DNA of 64,000 bases from Duganella sp. OV510 (GTDB lineage Bacteria > Pseudomonadota > Gammaproteobacteria > Burkholderiales > Burkholderiaceae_D), in the NCBI RefSeq assembly GCF_900100205.1, contig NZ_FNEQ01000005.1, positions 310,001-374,000 of the forward strand, read 5' to 3'. Below are positions 34,432 to 44,904 of the stretch, one piece after another. The number at the start of each line of letters is the position of its first letter. The first letter of the stretch is position 1. The position numbers and the translations under genes were made by a program. Under the pieces are notes generated by a model. The model made no database searches. It was given only the letters and a program-made list of their open reading frames with translations, and had not been told where the DNA came from.

Positions 34432-35900
34432 ATCCATTAAAACAAAACGCCAACTTCAAATGGCTGATGCGTGGCGGGATCATCTCCGCGCTGGGCGACC
34501 AGATGACCATGATCGCCCTGCCCTGGCTGGTGCTCAAGCTGACCGGCGATCCGCTGGCTCTGGGTCTGGTGATCGCGCTGATGAGCATTCCGCGCGCGGT
34601 CTTCATCCTGGTCGGGGGCGCGCTGGTTGATCGCTATTCGCCACGCAAGGTGCTGATGCTGACCAAATATGTCAACGCCGTGCTGCTTGCCTTGCTGACG
34701 CTGCTGGTGCTGAACATCTCAAGCACACCGACCGTACCGCTGGGCGATTCCCTGTCGCTGACCGTGGCGCTGACGCCGCAACTGGCGCTGCATATCATTT
34801 ACGTGCTGGCGTTTGGCCTCGGCCTGGCACAAGCTTTCGCCATGCCGTCCGGGATGTCGATCCTGCCGCTGGCGATACCGGCCGAACATCTGCAAGCAGC
34901 CAACGGCATGATGATGGGCCTGCGTCAGGTGACCATGCTGGCTGGCCCGCTGCTGGCGGCCGGCGTGCTGGCAGTGGCGGGCGACGGCAACGGCGCGGTC
35001 AGCAACGCACGCGGTCTGGCCATCGCCTTCGGCTTCGACTGCGTCAGCTATCTGCTGTCAGCGTGGACGCTGTCCAAAGTGACGCTGCTGCGACAGAGCG
35101 GCGCCGATGTCGGCGTCGGCGGTGGCGCCATTGCCAGCGGCAGCGGCAGCGCCAGTGGCAGTGCTGGCGGCAGTGTCGGTGGCATCGACAGTGGCAGCGC
35201 TGGTGGCAGTGTCGGTGGCATCGACAGTGGCACCGACGGCGCCCGCGCCAACGCCGCGCCAACGCCGCAAGCCGCGCCGGAATCGGTGCTGCGCTCCATC
35301 GGCGCTGGCCTGCGTATGGTGTGGGACGACGTGCCGATGCGCCTGTGTTTCATCTACTGGGGCACGGTGTCGCTGTTTATCGGCGGCGCGATGCAGGTCG
35401 CCTTGCCGGTGCTGGCCAGCGAGCTGCACGGCGCGTCAACGCTGGGCATCATCATGGGCGCACATGGCGCCGGCACGCTGCTCGGCATGGGCGTGGCGGC
35501 CAAGCTGGGAAAGCGCCTGCGCTTCGCCAGCTTCGGCATCACCATCCTGGCCGCTGACGCCATCGCCGGCCTGCTGCTGGCGCCGATGGGCATGGTCCAC
35601 GCGACGTGGCAGGCCGCCCTGCTGATGGCGACACTCGGCCTGCTGACAGGCTTCATCCAGATCAAGGTGTTCACCTGGATACAGCAACGCGTGCCACCGC
35701 ACATGATGGGGCGCGCCATGAGCATCTTCATGTTCATCTTCATGGGCCTGGCGCCGTTGTCGGCGGCGGCCACCGGATGGATGCTGACGCAGATCTCGTT
35801 GTCGCAATTGTTCCTCGGCGGTGGCATCATACTGGTGCTGTTCGCGGCAAGCGCGTATTTGTTCACGCCGATGCGCAGCATCGCTACGACCACACCGTAA
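34428..35900 (+). CDS. MFS transporter with Gly/Ser repeat loop
   Basis: 490 residues. About 12 membrane segments; ALVDRYSPRKVLMLTKY after TM2 is the MFS motif. The cytoplasmic loop between TM6 and TM7 (about residues 225-285) is expanded by a Gly/Ser/Ala-rich low-complexity stretch with two 36-bp direct repeats. Reading frame is intact throughout. It resembles the enterobactin-exporter/MFS-3 group. Probable drug or metabolite efflux under MarR control. Confidence 0.88.
   Translation: MNPLKQNANFKWLMRGGIISALGDQMTMIALPWLVLKLTGDPLALGLVIALMSIPRAVFILVGGALVDRYSPRKVLMLTKYVNAVLLALLTLLVLNISSTPTVPLGDSLSLTVALTPQLALHIIYVLAFGLGLAQAFAMPSGMSILPLAIPAEHLQAANGMMMGLRQVTMLAGPLLAAGVLAVAGDGNGAVSNARGLAIAFGFDCVSYLLSAWTLSKVTLLRQSGADVGVGGGAIASGSGSASGSAGGSVGGIDSGSAGGSVGGIDSGTDGARANAAPTPQAAPESVLRSIGAGLRMVWDDVPMRLCFIYWGTVSLFIGGAMQVALPVLASELHGASTLGIIMGAHGAGTLLGMGVAAKLGKRLRFASFGITILAADAIAGLLLAPMGMVHATWQAALLMATLGLLTGFIQIKVFTWIQQRVPPHMMGRAMSIFMFIFMGLAPLSAAATGWMLTQISLSQLFLGGGIILVLFAASAYLFTPMRSIATTTP
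35157..35228 (+). repeat. Two 36-bp direct repeats inside MFS gene
   Basis: Units 35157-35192 and 35193-35228 differ at two positions only and encode GSAGGSVGGIDS twice (residues 244-267). The flanks (35107-35156) are also simple GGC/AGC sequence. Confidence 0.95.
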
Positions 35901-35910
35901 AGGACTTTGC

Positions 35911-36873
35911 ATGGAAACCAAATGGCTGGAAGACTTCATCTCGCTGGTGGAGACCAATAACTTCAGCCGTTCGGCGGCGCTGCGTCACGTGACACAGCCC
36001 GCCTTTTCACGCCGCATCCAGTCGCTGGAAAACTGGCTGGGCACGGACCTGATCGACCGCACTTCTTACCCTACCCGCCTGACGCCAGCCGGCGTGGTGT
36101 TCTACGAGCAGGCATTGGAGATGCTCTCGAAGATCAACGGCGCACGCGAACTGCTACGCTCCAAGCGCGCAGCAACGCAGACCAGCATCGACCTCGCCGT
36201 GCCGCATACGTTGTCGCTGACCTTTGTGCCGAAGTGGCTGACCAGACTGGAAGAAGACTTCGCGCCGCTCCGCAGCCGCCTGATGGCGCTCAACGTCCAC
36301 GACGCCGTGCTGCAACTGGTCGAAGGCGGTTGTGATCTGCTGCTGTGCTATCACCATCCGCGCCAGCCGGTGCAACTGGACCCGGGCCGCTACGACATGC
36401 TGGTGATGGGCCACGAATCGCTGCGCGCCTACGCCCGCTGCGACAAGAACAAGGTGCCCGAGTTCACGCTGCCCGGCACCAAGCGCGCGCCGCTGCCCTT
36501 TCTCTCCTACACCAACAACGCCTATCTGGGCCGCATGGTGGAACTGATACTCACCGACGCCAAAACGCCGCTGCACCTGGAGCCGCATTACGAAACCGAT
36601 ATGGCCGAGGGCCTGAAGATGATGGCGCTGGAAGGCCGTGGCATCGCCTTCCTGCCTGAATCCGCCGTCACGCGCGAGCTCAAACAAAAGCAGCTGGCGC
36701 GCGCCGATGGCGATACGGCGGACTGGGAAATCGAGATGGAAATCCGCCTGTACCGCGAGCGCCCATCAGCACACCGGCGCGGCAAACCGATCGTCGACAA
36801 GCTGTGGGAATTCCTCGAAGCGCAGCAGAACGGCGGGCGCAAAAAACGCATCGCTCCGGTATCGGAACGTTGA
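35911..36873 (+). CDS. LysR family regulator, HypT/YjiE-like
   Basis: 320 residues from the ATG at 35911 (AAAGGA eight bases upstream). The N-terminus METKWLEDFISLVETNNFSRSAALRHVTQPAFSRRIQSLE matches the start of E. coli HypT, the hypochlorite-responsive regulator, more than general LysR proteins. The effector domain has a basic C-terminal tail. It follows the MFS gene after 10 bases and precedes gdhA, so it could regulate either. Signal unknown. Confidence 0.88.
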   Translation: METKWLEDFISLVETNNFSRSAALRHVTQPAFSRRIQSLENWLGTDLIDRTSYPTRLTPAGVVFYEQALEMLSKINGARELLRSKRAATQTSIDLAVPHTLSLTFVPKWLTRLEEDFAPLRSRLMALNVHDAVLQLVEGGCDLLLCYHHPRQPVQLDPGRYDMLVMGHESLRAYARCDKNKVPEFTLPGTKRAPLPFLSYTNNAYLGRMVELILTDAKTPLHLEPHYETDMAEGLKMMALEGRGIAFLPESAVTRELKQKQLARADGDTADWEIEMEIRLYRERPSAHRRGKPIVDKLWEFLEAQQNGGRKKRIAPVSER

Positions 36874-36913
36874 GAGCATGCCCTCCCTCTCCGGGGGGAT
36901 GCAAATTATATAA

Positions 36914-36944
36914 CTATGCGTTTTATGCATAGCCGAATGCGCAT
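36914..36944. promoter_or_regulatory. Palindromes upstream of gdhA
   Basis: CTATGC (36914-36919) / GCATAG (36927-36932) with a 7-base spacer, followed by the 8-bp palindrome ATGCGCAT (36937-36944). Both share the ATGC core and lie 100-130 bases before the gdhA start in an AT-rich stretch: a candidate LysR-type binding region. Confidence 0.4.
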
Positions 36945-37043
36945 ACAGCATTGGCCGCCTTAAATGCCCAGGCGTAGGATTCGAGCCACTTGAGCGCTGC
37001 CACGAGCAGCGTTCAGCCAACGAATCCAACAGGAGCCTTGAGC

Positions 37044-38339
37044 ATGACCTCTGTACAAGCGCAACACGCACTGCCTTCCTACCTCAATCCCGAAGATCTC
37101 GGCCCATGGGGTGTCTACCTGCAGCAAATCGACCGCGTTACCCCGCACCTCGGTAGCCTGTCGCGCTGGGTCGAAACGCTCAAGCGCCCTAAGCGCATCC
37201 TGACTGTCGACGTGCCGATCGAGCGCGATGACGGCTCCATCGCCCACTACGAAGGCTACCGCGTGCAGCACAATATGTCGCGCGGCCCGGGCAAAGGCGG
37301 TGTGCGCTTCCACCAGGATGTGACCCTGTCAGAAGTGATGGCCCTTTCGGCATGGATGACCGTGAAAAACGCTGCGGTCAACGTGCCATACGGTGGCGCC
37401 AAAGGCGGCATCCGCGTTGATCCGAAAACCCTGTCGCGCGGCGAACTGCAACGCCTGACCCGCCGCTACACCAGCGAAATCAGCCTGATTATCGGCCCTA
37501 ACAAGGACATCCCTGCACCGGACGTCAACACCAACGAACAAGTGATGGCCTGGATGATGGACTCCTACGCCATGATCGAAGGTAACCTGTCGACCGGCGT
37601 GGTGACCGGCAAGCCGATCTCGCTGGGTGGCTCGCTGGGCCGCCGCGAAGCGACCGGCCGCGGCGTGTTCGTGGTGGGCCGTGAAGCCGCCGCCAAGCGC
37701 GGCGTGGCGATTGCCGGCGCCCGTGTCGCCGTACAGGGCTTCGGCAACGTCGGCGGTGTGGCTGCGACGATGTTCGCGGAAGCTGGCTCGAAAGTGATTG
37801 CGGTGCAGGATCACACCGCGACCATCGTGCATCAAGGCGGCCTGGATATCGCCCGCCTGCACAAACACGTAGCGGAAACCGGCGGCGTCGCCGGCTTCCC
37901 TGGCGCCGAAGCGATCCTGGAGCGCGACGCTTTCTGGGATGTCGAATCGGACATCCTGATCCCGGCCGCGCTGGAACAGCAGATTACTGCCGCTAACGCG
38001 CAGCGTATTCGCACCAAAATCATCCTGGAAGGCGCCAACGGCCCAACCACGCCGGAAGCCGACGATATCCTGACCGACAAGGACGTGCTGATCGTGCCGG
38101 ATGTCTTAGCCAACGCTGGTGGCGTAACCGTGTCATACTTCGAGTGGGTGCAGGATTTCTCCAGCTTCTTCTGGAGCGAAGATGAAATTAATGCACGCCT
38201 TACCCGCATCATGCAGGACGCATTCAATGCCGTATGGGACGTTGCGCAGGACAAGAAAGTCACGCTGCGAACCGCCACCTTCATCCTCGCTTGCACCCGT
38301 GTGCTGCAAGCCCGTGAAGTCCGTGGTCTCTACCCGTAA
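37044..38339 (+). CDS. gdhA: Glutamate dehydrogenase
   Basis: 431 residues from the ATG at 37044 with AGGAG eight bases upstream. [13 protein letters not shown], the catalytic [13 protein letters not shown], and [17 protein letters not shown] are the Glu/Leu/Phe/Val dehydrogenase signatures, and [13 protein letters not shown] is the dinucleotide-binding loop. Interconverts glutamate and 2-oxoglutarate. Cofactor preference cannot be set with certainty. The adjacent upstream LysR gene may control it. Confidence 0.95.
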   Translation: MTSVQAQHALPSYLNPEDLGPWGVYLQQIDRVTPHLGSLSRWVETLKRPKRILTVDVPIERDDGSIAHYEGYRVQHNMSRGPGKGGVRFHQDVTLSEVMALSAWMTVKNAAVNVPYGGAKGGIRVDPKTLSRGELQRLTRRYTSEISLIIGPNKDIPAPDVNTNEQVMAWMMDSYAMIEGNLSTGVVTGKPISLGGSLGRREATGRGVFVVGREAAAKRGVAIAGARVAVQGFGNVGGVAATMFAEAGSKVIAVQDHTATIVHQGGLDIARLHKHVAETGGVAGFPGAEAILERDAFWDVESDILIPAALEQQITAANAQRIRTKIILEGANGPTTPEADDILTDKDVLIVPDVLANAGGVTVSYFEWVQDFSSFFWSEDEINARLTRIMQDAFNAVWDVAQDKKVTLRTATFILACTRVLQAREVRGLYP

Positions 38340-38423
38340 TCACTGAATCCCCAGCAGTTTGCGCCTGTACCTGCCTTCTTGGCGCGTACGGGCGTTTTTC
38401 GCTTTAAAGGAATATAGAACAAC

Positions 38424-39656
38424 ATGACCACGATTGAACAAAAGGCACTGGCCTATCACCGCGCGGGCAGCGCCGGCAAGATCGCCATCGAAATCACCAA
38501 GAGTGTCAGCACCCAGGAAGACCTGGCGCTGGCGTATTCGCCAGGCGTTGCCGCCCCGTGCGTCGAGATCAAGCGCGATCCAGCCAAGGCTTACGAATAC
38601 ACCGCCAAGGGCAACCTGGTTGGCGTCATCACCAACGGCAGCGCAGTGCTCGGCCTGGGCAACATCGGCGCACTGGCCGGCAAGCCGGTGATGGAAGGTA
38701 AAGTGGTGCTGTTCAAGAAGTTCGCCGGCATCGACGCCTTCGACATCGAGATCGACGAGAGCGATCCGGACAAGCTGGTGGACATCATCGCCGCCCTGCA
38801 TCCGACCTTCGGCGGCATCAACCTGGAAGACATCAAGGCGCCTGAATGCTTCTACATTGAGCGCAAGCTGCGCGAGCGCCTGTCGATCCCGGTATTCCAC
38901 GACGACCAGCACGGCACCGCCATCGTGGTCGGTTCGGGCATGCTGAACGCGATCGAGATGACCGGCCGCGATATCGCCACCGTCAAAATCGTCTGCTCCG
39001 GCGCCGGTGCGGCAGCCATGGCCTGCCTGGACCTGCTGGTGGACCTGGGCGCGCAACGCAAGAATATCTTCGTCTGCGACAGCAAAGGCGTGCTGTCGAC
39101 CGCGCGCAATCTGGACGGCGAAAAAGCCGCCTGGGCACAGGACACCACCGCTGTCACCCTGTCGGACGTCATGGACGGCGCCGATGTGTTCCTCGGCGTA
39201 TCCGGTCCTGGCGTGCTGTCGCAAGCCGACATCCAGCGCATGAAGCCGCAGCCTATCGTCTTCACGCTGGCGAACCCTGAACCGGAACTGCGTCCGGAAC
39301 TGGTGCGCGAAGTGGCGCCGGATGCGATCATCGCCACCGGCCGTTCGGACTACCCGAACCAGATCAACAACGCGCTGTGCTTCCCTTACCTGTTCCGCGC
39401 CGCGCTGGACTCGGGTGCCACCACCATCAACCAGGAAATGAAACGTGCCTGCGTGGTGGCTTTGGCCGACATGGCGCGCAGCGACGCCCGCTTCAGCAAG
39501 GACTACATCGTGCCTGGCCTGCTGGACCCGCGCCTGCTGAGCGGCGTCACGCCGAAGATCGCCGCCGCCGCATGGCGCAGCGGTGTCGCCCGCAAGCAGC
39601 TGGTGGAAACCGAATACGCCGACGATCTGAAAGATCTGGCGGAATCGCTGCTGTAA
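38424..39656 (+). CDS. Malic enzyme, short form without phosphotransacetylase domain
   Basis: 410 residues. [13 protein letters not shown], the tyrosine/lysine region [15 protein letters not shown] and [11 protein letters not shown] are malic enzyme signatures; [17 protein letters not shown] sequence binds NAD(P). It decarboxylates malate to pyruvate. Proteobacterial MaeB proteins are usually about 760 residues with a C-terminal phosphotransacetylase-like domain; this one stops naturally after the malic enzyme part, with no remnant downstream. Confidence 0.93.
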   Translation: MTTIEQKALAYHRAGSAGKIAIEITKSVSTQEDLALAYSPGVAAPCVEIKRDPAKAYEYTAKGNLVGVITNGSAVLGLGNIGALAGKPVMEGKVVLFKKFAGIDAFDIEIDESDPDKLVDIIAALHPTFGGINLEDIKAPECFYIERKLRERLSIPVFHDDQHGTAIVVGSGMLNAIEMTGRDIATVKIVCSGAGAAAMACLDLLVDLGAQRKNIFVCDSKGVLSTARNLDGEKAAWAQDTTAVTLSDVMDGADVFLGVSGPGVLSQADIQRMKPQPIVFTLANPEPELRPELVREVAPDAIIATGRSDYPNQINNALCFPYLFRAALDSGATTINQEMKRACVVALADMARSDARFSKDYIVPGLLDPRLLSGVTPKIAAAAWRSGVARKQLVETEYADDLKDLAESLL

Positions 39657-39659
39657 AAA

Positions 39660-39983
39660 CTACTGCGTCGGCTGCAGGGCAATGACAGCCATACCGGCCA
39701 GCGCCAGCACGGCGCCGGCCGCGTCATAGCGCGTCAGCGCCATGCCGTCGACACAGCGTAGCCACAGCAGCGCGACGCAGATGTAGGCGCCGCCGTAGGC
39801 CGCATAAGTGCGGCCTGCCGCTGCCGGATGCAGCGTCAAGAGCCAGGCGAACAGCGCCAGCGCCGCCGCCGCCGGCAACAGCAGCCACGCCGTCTTGCCC
39901 TGCTTCAGAACCAGCCATGGCAGATAGCAGCCGACGATTTCAGCCAGCGCGGTGACAGCGAACAACGCTGCAATTTTAAGCAT
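39660..39983 (-). CDS. YnfA/UPF0060 family membrane protein
   Basis: 107 residues with four membrane segments. [17 protein letters not shown] and [24 protein letters not shown] define UPF0060, small-multidrug-resistance-like proteins. ATG at 39983 has GGAG seven bases upstream and overlaps the end of the glycosyltransferase gene by eight bases, so it is the last gene of that operon. Function unproven. Confidence 0.9.
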   Translation of the reverse strand: MLKIAALFAVTALAEIVGCYLPWLVLKQGKTAWLLLPAAAALALFAWLLTLHPAAAGRTYAAYGGAYICVALLWLRCVDGMALTRYDAAGAVLALAGMAVIALQPTQ

Positions 39984-41241
39984 TCCCAGCTCCAAATTTT
40001 TCATTGATGATGCGGACTGCTGCAGCCACGCCGTTCTCCTGCGCCATCGCGCGTGCAATCGCGGCGGCTTTGGCCGGCATATCTGGACGCAAGGCGCTGA
40101 TGCGCGCGGCGATTTTCCTCGCGCTGACATTGCGTCGTCGCAACGGCTTGCCAGCAATCCCAAGCCTTTGTAACTCCTGCCCCCAGTGCTCCTGCTCGGC
40201 GATATTGGCCACCACCACCGACGGCCGCCCCGCCAGCGTGGTCGATTGCGTGGTGCCGGCGCCGCCGTGATGCACCACCGCCCCACAGCGCGGGAAAATC
40301 AGATGATGCGGCGACGCGCTGACATACAGTATCCGCTCATCCGAATGGAAGCCGCATGCGGCGGCGTCCGGCGTCTGGATGATGGCGCGGCAGCCGGCGA
40401 GGCGCGCCGCATCGCTGAGCAGGCGCAGGTTGTCGCTCTGGTGCGGGATATCACGCGGCGTCCAGCTGCCGAAGGTCATGTAGACCGGTGCATCGCCGGC
40501 GGCAAGGAAGGCCTCCACCGCCTCGGTCAGCCTGCCCTCCAGCTGCATGTTCGGCATATCGAGGAAACCGGTCACCTGGATCGACGACGGCCAGTCCGGC
40601 TGCCGCGCGCAGATCTGCGGACTCACACCCAGCAGCGTCAATTTCGGCGACATCCACACCTCGGTCAGGATATCCTTGATCGGCGCCATGCCGAGGCGCG
40701 CGCGCAGCCGGTTCGGATAGCGCGATGCGGTCTTGTGCAAGGCCCATCGTGTGATGCGCCATAACAGCCCTTGCGCAAACGGCAGGCCAACCGGATGGCT
40801 ATGCGCGCTAGGCACCATCACATGCGACAGCAGCACGCTCACATACGGCTTGCGCGCATGCTCCGCCGCTATCTGCAACGGATACAGGAAGAAATGGCCG
40901 ATCAACACATCGCACTCCGCCGCCAGCTGTTGCGCAGCTGCGAACATCTCCTCCTCCGCAGGCAGAAAACCGCCTTCGATCAGCATCTTCGTCTGCGCAA
41001 ACGGATTCACCATCCTGGCCGCCGCCTCACCCAGCCGTTCCACCTCGGCCAGGCTGATGACCGGCGACGCCACCACACGGATCTTCACGCCAGACGGCGA
41101 CGACAGCGCCGCATAGGCATCGCTGTCCACGCAAGTCAGTACCAGCGTCACCTCATACCCCGCCAGTTGCAGTCCTTCCGCCAACGCCACGAACGGACGT
41201 ATATCGCCGTGGCTGCCCCATGTCTGCAAACCTATTTTCAT
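39976..41241 (-). CDS. GT1-family glycosyltransferase (UDP-glucuronosyl/sterol glucosyltransferase-like)
   Basis: 421 residues. The N-terminus [33 protein letters not shown] is typical of GT1 enzymes acting on sterols or lipids, and the C-terminal donor site contains [23 protein letters not shown], the bacterial form of the PSPG motif. It should glycosylate a hydrophobic acceptor with a nucleotide sugar. Coupled by an ATGA overlap to the upstream DUF885 gene. It is not a GT4-like SenB selenosugar synthase. Confidence 0.9.
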   Translation of the reverse strand: MKIGLQTWGSHGDIRPFVALAEGLQLAGYEVTLVLTCVDSDAYAALSSPSGVKIRVVASPVISLAEVERLGEAAARMVNPFAQTKMLIEGGFLPAEEEMFAAAQQLAAECDVLIGHFFLYPLQIAAEHARKPYVSVLLSHVMVPSAHSHPVGLPFAQGLLWRITRWALHKTASRYPNRLRARLGMAPIKDILTEVWMSPKLTLLGVSPQICARQPDWPSSIQVTGFLDMPNMQLEGRLTEAVEAFLAAGDAPVYMTFGSWTPRDIPHQSDNLRLLSDAARLAGCRAIIQTPDAAACGFHSDERILYVSASPHHLIFPRCGAVVHHGGAGTTQSTTLAGRPSVVVANIAEQEHWGQELQRLGIAGKPLRRRNVSARKIAARISALRPDMPAKAAAIARAMAQENGVAAAVRIINEKFGAGNA

Positions 41242-43052
41242 TTACGCTTCGCGATCCAGTCGTTAATCACACGTTCCAGCACGGACAGCGGCAAGGCGCC
41301 GTGCGACAGCACTTCGTTATGGAACTGCTTCAGATCGAACTTGTCGCCCAGCTGCTGCTTCGCATGTTCGCGCAACGCCAGGATCTTCAGCATGCCAACC
41401 TTGTAGGCCAGCGCCTGGCCCGGGGCGACGAAGTAGCGCTCCACTTCCGCCGTCACATCGCCTTCCGCCATGCCGGTGTTATCCATCATGTACGCGATGG
41501 CCTGCTCGCGCGTCCAGTGCTTGTAATGGATGCCGGAATCGACCACCAGCCGCGTCGCCCGCATCATCTCATCGCGCAGACGGCCCAGGTTATCCAGCGG
41601 CTCCTTCTGGAAACCCATCTCGTAGGCCAACCGCTCCGCATACAGCGCCCAACCTTCCTGGTAGGCGGTGAACGGCAGCACGCGGCGGAAGAACGGCACG
41701 CCCTGCATTTCCTGCGCGATCGTCACCTGGAAGTGGTGGCCCGGTATGCCTTCGTGATAAGCCAGCGTGCGCATGGCGAACTTCGGCGTGTCGCCCGGAT
41801 TGCGCATGTTCGCGTAGAACACCCCTGGCCGCGTGCCGTCAAAGGCGCCCGGCATATAGTACGCGCCCGGCGCGGTGGCCTCAGACGATGGCGGTACCTG
41901 CTCTACCTTCACGCCCAGCTTGGGACGGATATCGAAGGCGCTGCCCAAACCTTTGTTCACCTCATCGAGGATGGCCTGGTACTGCGCCAGCATGGCTTGC
42001 TTGCCCTCCGGCGTATTGGCATACTGCTGTTCCGGCGACTGCGCCAGCTTCTGCACGCGGACACCGATAGAACCTTCGCTCAAACCCTGCGCCTTGAGAA
42101 TGGTGTCCATCTCCGCGCTCACCCGCGCAACTTCTGCCAGTCCCAGTTCATGCACCTGCTGCGGCGTCATGTCGGTGGTGGTGTGCATGCGCACGCACCA
42201 CGCGTAGTAAGCATCGCCATTCGGCAGCGACCACGCACCGTTGTTCTCCTTCGCCTTCGGCAGCAACGCCGCGAAGTAGCTGATCAGGCCACGATAGGCC
42301 GGATACACATGGCCCTTGATCGTCGCGTTGGCAGCGGCCATCAGGCGCGTGCGCGTCTCGCTGTCCATCTCTGCAGCGGGAATCTTGTCCAGCTTTTCCT
42401 TGAAGGTGATGGACAGCGGATGCTGTTCCGGCGCGCTGGCGATCATGCCGTTCATCTGCTTGAGCACCTTCTCCACCGTAAAGCGCGGCGGTATCACGCC
42501 ACGCGATTCGCGCAGCCGCAGGCCCTCGGTCAGTTGCGTGAATTTGGCGGGAAACAGCTTGAGGCGGGCGATATAGCTCTCTGCCTCGGCTTTATTGGTC
42601 ACCTGATGGACCTGCACCATGAAGTCCGGCAGCGCGCTTTGTACGCCGAACATCTGATTCACCGGGAAGTCGTGCCGCAGATAAGGTTCGCCCTCCACCT
42701 GGATGCGCAGGTAGAAATCCAGCGTGTCATAGGAAAGCTGGCCTTCACGATCCAGCTGCGCGCGGTCATATTGATTCAGCGTCGCCAGGCTGTCCTTGAA
42801 CAGCGAGAAAACCTTCTGCTCGTGCGCCGGCGAGGCGTCATCCAGCTTGGCGCTGTAGAAGTCTGCCCACGAAGGCAGGATGCGCAGGCTGGAAAGCATC
42901 TCCGGGCTGTCGATGGCAAACGCCGCGAAGACCTTGGTGTAGAACCAGTTCAGCTTCAGCGGTTTGAAGTAGACCGTATGCGCGACCAGCGCCGCTATCA
43001 CCAGCACCAAAGTGGCCAGCGCAACGGCCAGCCATTTGAATACACGCTTCAT
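41238..43052 (-). CDS. DUF885 family metallopeptidase-like protein
   Basis: 604 residues. One N-terminal membrane helix or uncleaved signal (WLAVALATLVLVIAALVAHTVYF), then a large helical domain ending in the family motif YHEGIPGHHFQ, where the His-Glu-x-x-x-x-His-His arrangement probably binds zinc, as in related M32-like peptidases. Likely acts in the periplasm. A strong GGGGAGGGG site precedes the ATG. First gene of a three-gene operon with the glycosyltransferase and YnfA-like genes. Confidence 0.9.
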   Translation of the reverse strand: MKRVFKWLAVALATLVLVIAALVAHTVYFKPLKLNWFYTKVFAAFAIDSPEMLSSLRILPSWADFYSAKLDDASPAHEQKVFSLFKDSLATLNQYDRAQLDREGQLSYDTLDFYLRIQVEGEPYLRHDFPVNQMFGVQSALPDFMVQVHQVTNKAEAESYIARLKLFPAKFTQLTEGLRLRESRGVIPPRFTVEKVLKQMNGMIASAPEQHPLSITFKEKLDKIPAAEMDSETRTRLMAAANATIKGHVYPAYRGLISYFAALLPKAKENNGAWSLPNGDAYYAWCVRMHTTTDMTPQQVHELGLAEVARVSAEMDTILKAQGLSEGSIGVRVQKLAQSPEQQYANTPEGKQAMLAQYQAILDEVNKGLGSAFDIRPKLGVKVEQVPPSSEATAPGAYYMPGAFDGTRPGVFYANMRNPGDTPKFAMRTLAYHEGIPGHHFQVTIAQEMQGVPFFRRVLPFTAYQEGWALYAERLAYEMGFQKEPLDNLGRLRDEMMRATRLVVDSGIHYKHWTREQAIAYMMDNTGMAEGDVTAEVERYFVAPGQALAYKVGMLKILALREHAKQQLGDKFDLKQFHNEVLSHGALPLSVLERVINDWIAKRK

Positions 43053-43124
43053 GCAGCCCCCTCCCCATCATCATCATTATTTTTTAATTATGTAATGAGC
43101 AACGTGCCGCATGCAAGCGATTAT

Positions 43125-44762
43125 TTAGCCATTGGCGATGCGCAGGATTTCGTCGTCCTGCGGCGCGGCGGCCTTGCGTTTGCGGCCGCGCAGGCCGGTA
43201 ACACTGGCGGTATGCGCCTCCAGCTTGAACACATCGACCACGTGCGCCAGGCTGGTCGCCTGATCCTGCAGTTCTTGCGCTGCGGCGGATGCCTGCTCGA
43301 CCAGTGCGGTATTCTGCTGCGTCATGCTATCCATTTCACCGATGGCGTTGTTGACCTGCTCGATGCCGGCTGTCTGCTCCATGCTGGCGCCGCTGATCTC
43401 GCCCATGATCTCCGTCACGCGCTTCACGCTGTTTACCACTTCATGCATGGTCTCGGCGGCCTTGTGCACCTGCTCGGAACCCGCGCCCACCTTGACCACC
43501 GAATCATCGATCAGCGCCTTGATCTCCTTGGCGGCTGCGGCCGAGCGCTGCGCCAGCATACGCACTTCCTGCGCCACCACGGCAAAGCCACGGCCCTGTT
43601 CACCGGCGCGCGCTGCTTCCACCGCCGCGTTCAGTGCCAGGATATTGGTCTGGAACGCGATGCCGTCGATGACCGAAATGATGTCCACAATCTTCTTCGA
43701 CGAATCGTTAATCGACGCCATGGTGACCGTCACCTGCTCCATCACATGGCCGCCCTGCTCCGACACATCGGATGCCGACACGGCCAGCGTGTTCGCCTGC
43801 ATGGCGTTGTGCGCATTCTGGCGCACGGTGCCGGTCAGTTCCTCCATCGCGGTCGCCACCTTCTCCAGCGACTCCGACTGGTGCTCGGTGCGCAACGACA
43901 GGTCGCGGTTGCCGCTGGCGATCTCGGACGATGCGGTGGCGATCAGGTTGGTGCCCTGACGGACCTGGCCGACAATCGACGACAGACTGTCGCGCATGGC
44001 CGCAATCGCATGCAGCAGGCTGGTTTGATCGTTGGCCTTCACCTGCACCGCCACCGACAGGTCGCCCTCGGCGATCTTGTTGGCGATTTCAGTGGCGTAG
44101 ATTGGTTCGCCGCCCAGTTGCTTGAGCAGCAGCCGCGTATTCACCCACGCAATCAGCACGCTGACCACCAGCGACAACAGCGCTTGCAGCACGATGCCGA
44201 GAAAGGCGTCGTTGGCATGTTCATCCACACCCGCGCTGGCCAAGCGGGTTTCGTCCAGCGCCACCTTCAGCACAGCCGAGATGTCGGTGACAATCTGCTT
44301 GCGCAGCGGGCTGCATTCATTGGTGAGGAAGGCAGCCAGGCCTTCCTTGTCACCGGCTTCGAGCAACTGGCGTGGGCGCTTGAGCGCATCGGCCATCTTC
44401 AGCAGGCCATCGCGTACCTTGGCGAATTCCGCATTACCGTTATAAGCAGGCGCCATCTTCTCCAGCGCTGCCAGGTAGATCGTCTTCTGCTCATCGATGA
44501 TCGCCAGTTCACGCGCGGCTTGCGCGCCGTCGGCAAAGATATAGGCATTGCGCGCCGCCAGCCCGGTCTGGGCCAGCGCTTCGCGCGCCACGTACAGCGG
44601 CTCCAGCTTCTCGGTCATCACGCGCTGCTCGTCATGGAAAGCGTTGGCGATGGTTGAGGTTCGCACAATCGCAAAGGTCGCCATGATGAGCATCAGCGCC
44701 GTCAGCGTGCCAAAGCTCAGTGCCAGTTGCGTGCCTATTTTTAGTTTTTTAAACGCTTCCAT
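43125..44762 (-). CDS. Methyl-accepting chemotaxis protein
   Basis: 545 residues. TM1 at about 12-32, a helical periplasmic domain (about 35-190), TM2 at about 190-210, HAMP, then the signalling domain with the conserved hairpin tip [43 protein letters not shown]. The C-terminus is basic (RGRKRKAA) and lacks a CheR-docking pentapeptide. Similar to the second receptor at 50782. Ligand unknown; the gene stands alone. Confidence 0.95.
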   Translation of the reverse strand: MEAFKKLKIGTQLALSFGTLTALMLIMATFAIVRTSTIANAFHDEQRVMTEKLEPLYVAREALAQTGLAARNAYIFADGAQAARELAIIDEQKTIYLAALEKMAPAYNGNAEFAKVRDGLLKMADALKRPRQLLEAGDKEGLAAFLTNECSPLRKQIVTDISAVLKVALDETRLASAGVDEHANDAFLGIVLQALLSLVVSVLIAWVNTRLLLKQLGGEPIYATEIANKIAEGDLSVAVQVKANDQTSLLHAIAAMRDSLSSIVGQVRQGTNLIATASSEIASGNRDLSLRTEHQSESLEKVATAMEELTGTVRQNAHNAMQANTLAVSASDVSEQGGHVMEQVTVTMASINDSSKKIVDIISVIDGIAFQTNILALNAAVEAARAGEQGRGFAVVAQEVRMLAQRSAAAAKEIKALIDDSVVKVGAGSEQVHKAAETMHEVVNSVKRVTEIMGEISGASMEQTAGIEQVNNAIGEMDSMTQQNTALVEQASAAAQELQDQATSLAHVVDVFKLEAHTASVTGLRGRKRKAAAPQDDEILRIANG

Positions 44763-44904
44763 CCAATTCCCGGTTTGTTAAGGACAAAACCGAGCGATTA
44801 TCCGGTAACGTACAGCTTTGTCCACAACAAACCGAAATTTTTACTGATTTACCACATCTTGTAAGGGTTACGCTTAGCACGATAGCCCTTGCGGGCCTTG
44901 CACA

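Noticed and set aside
39976..41241. Glycosyltransferase as the missing SenB selenosugar synthase
   Set aside because: The sequence is a GT1 sterol/lipid-type enzyme with a PSPG-like donor site, in operon with DUF885 and YnfA-like genes, 5 kb from senA-like/selD with unrelated genes between.
41220..44657. 1145-codon open frame on the plus strand across the DUF885 and chemoreceptor genes
   Set aside because: It is antisense to two clear protein families, runs through their intergenic gap and has His/Arg/Gln-rich nonsense composition; high GC at third positions explains it.
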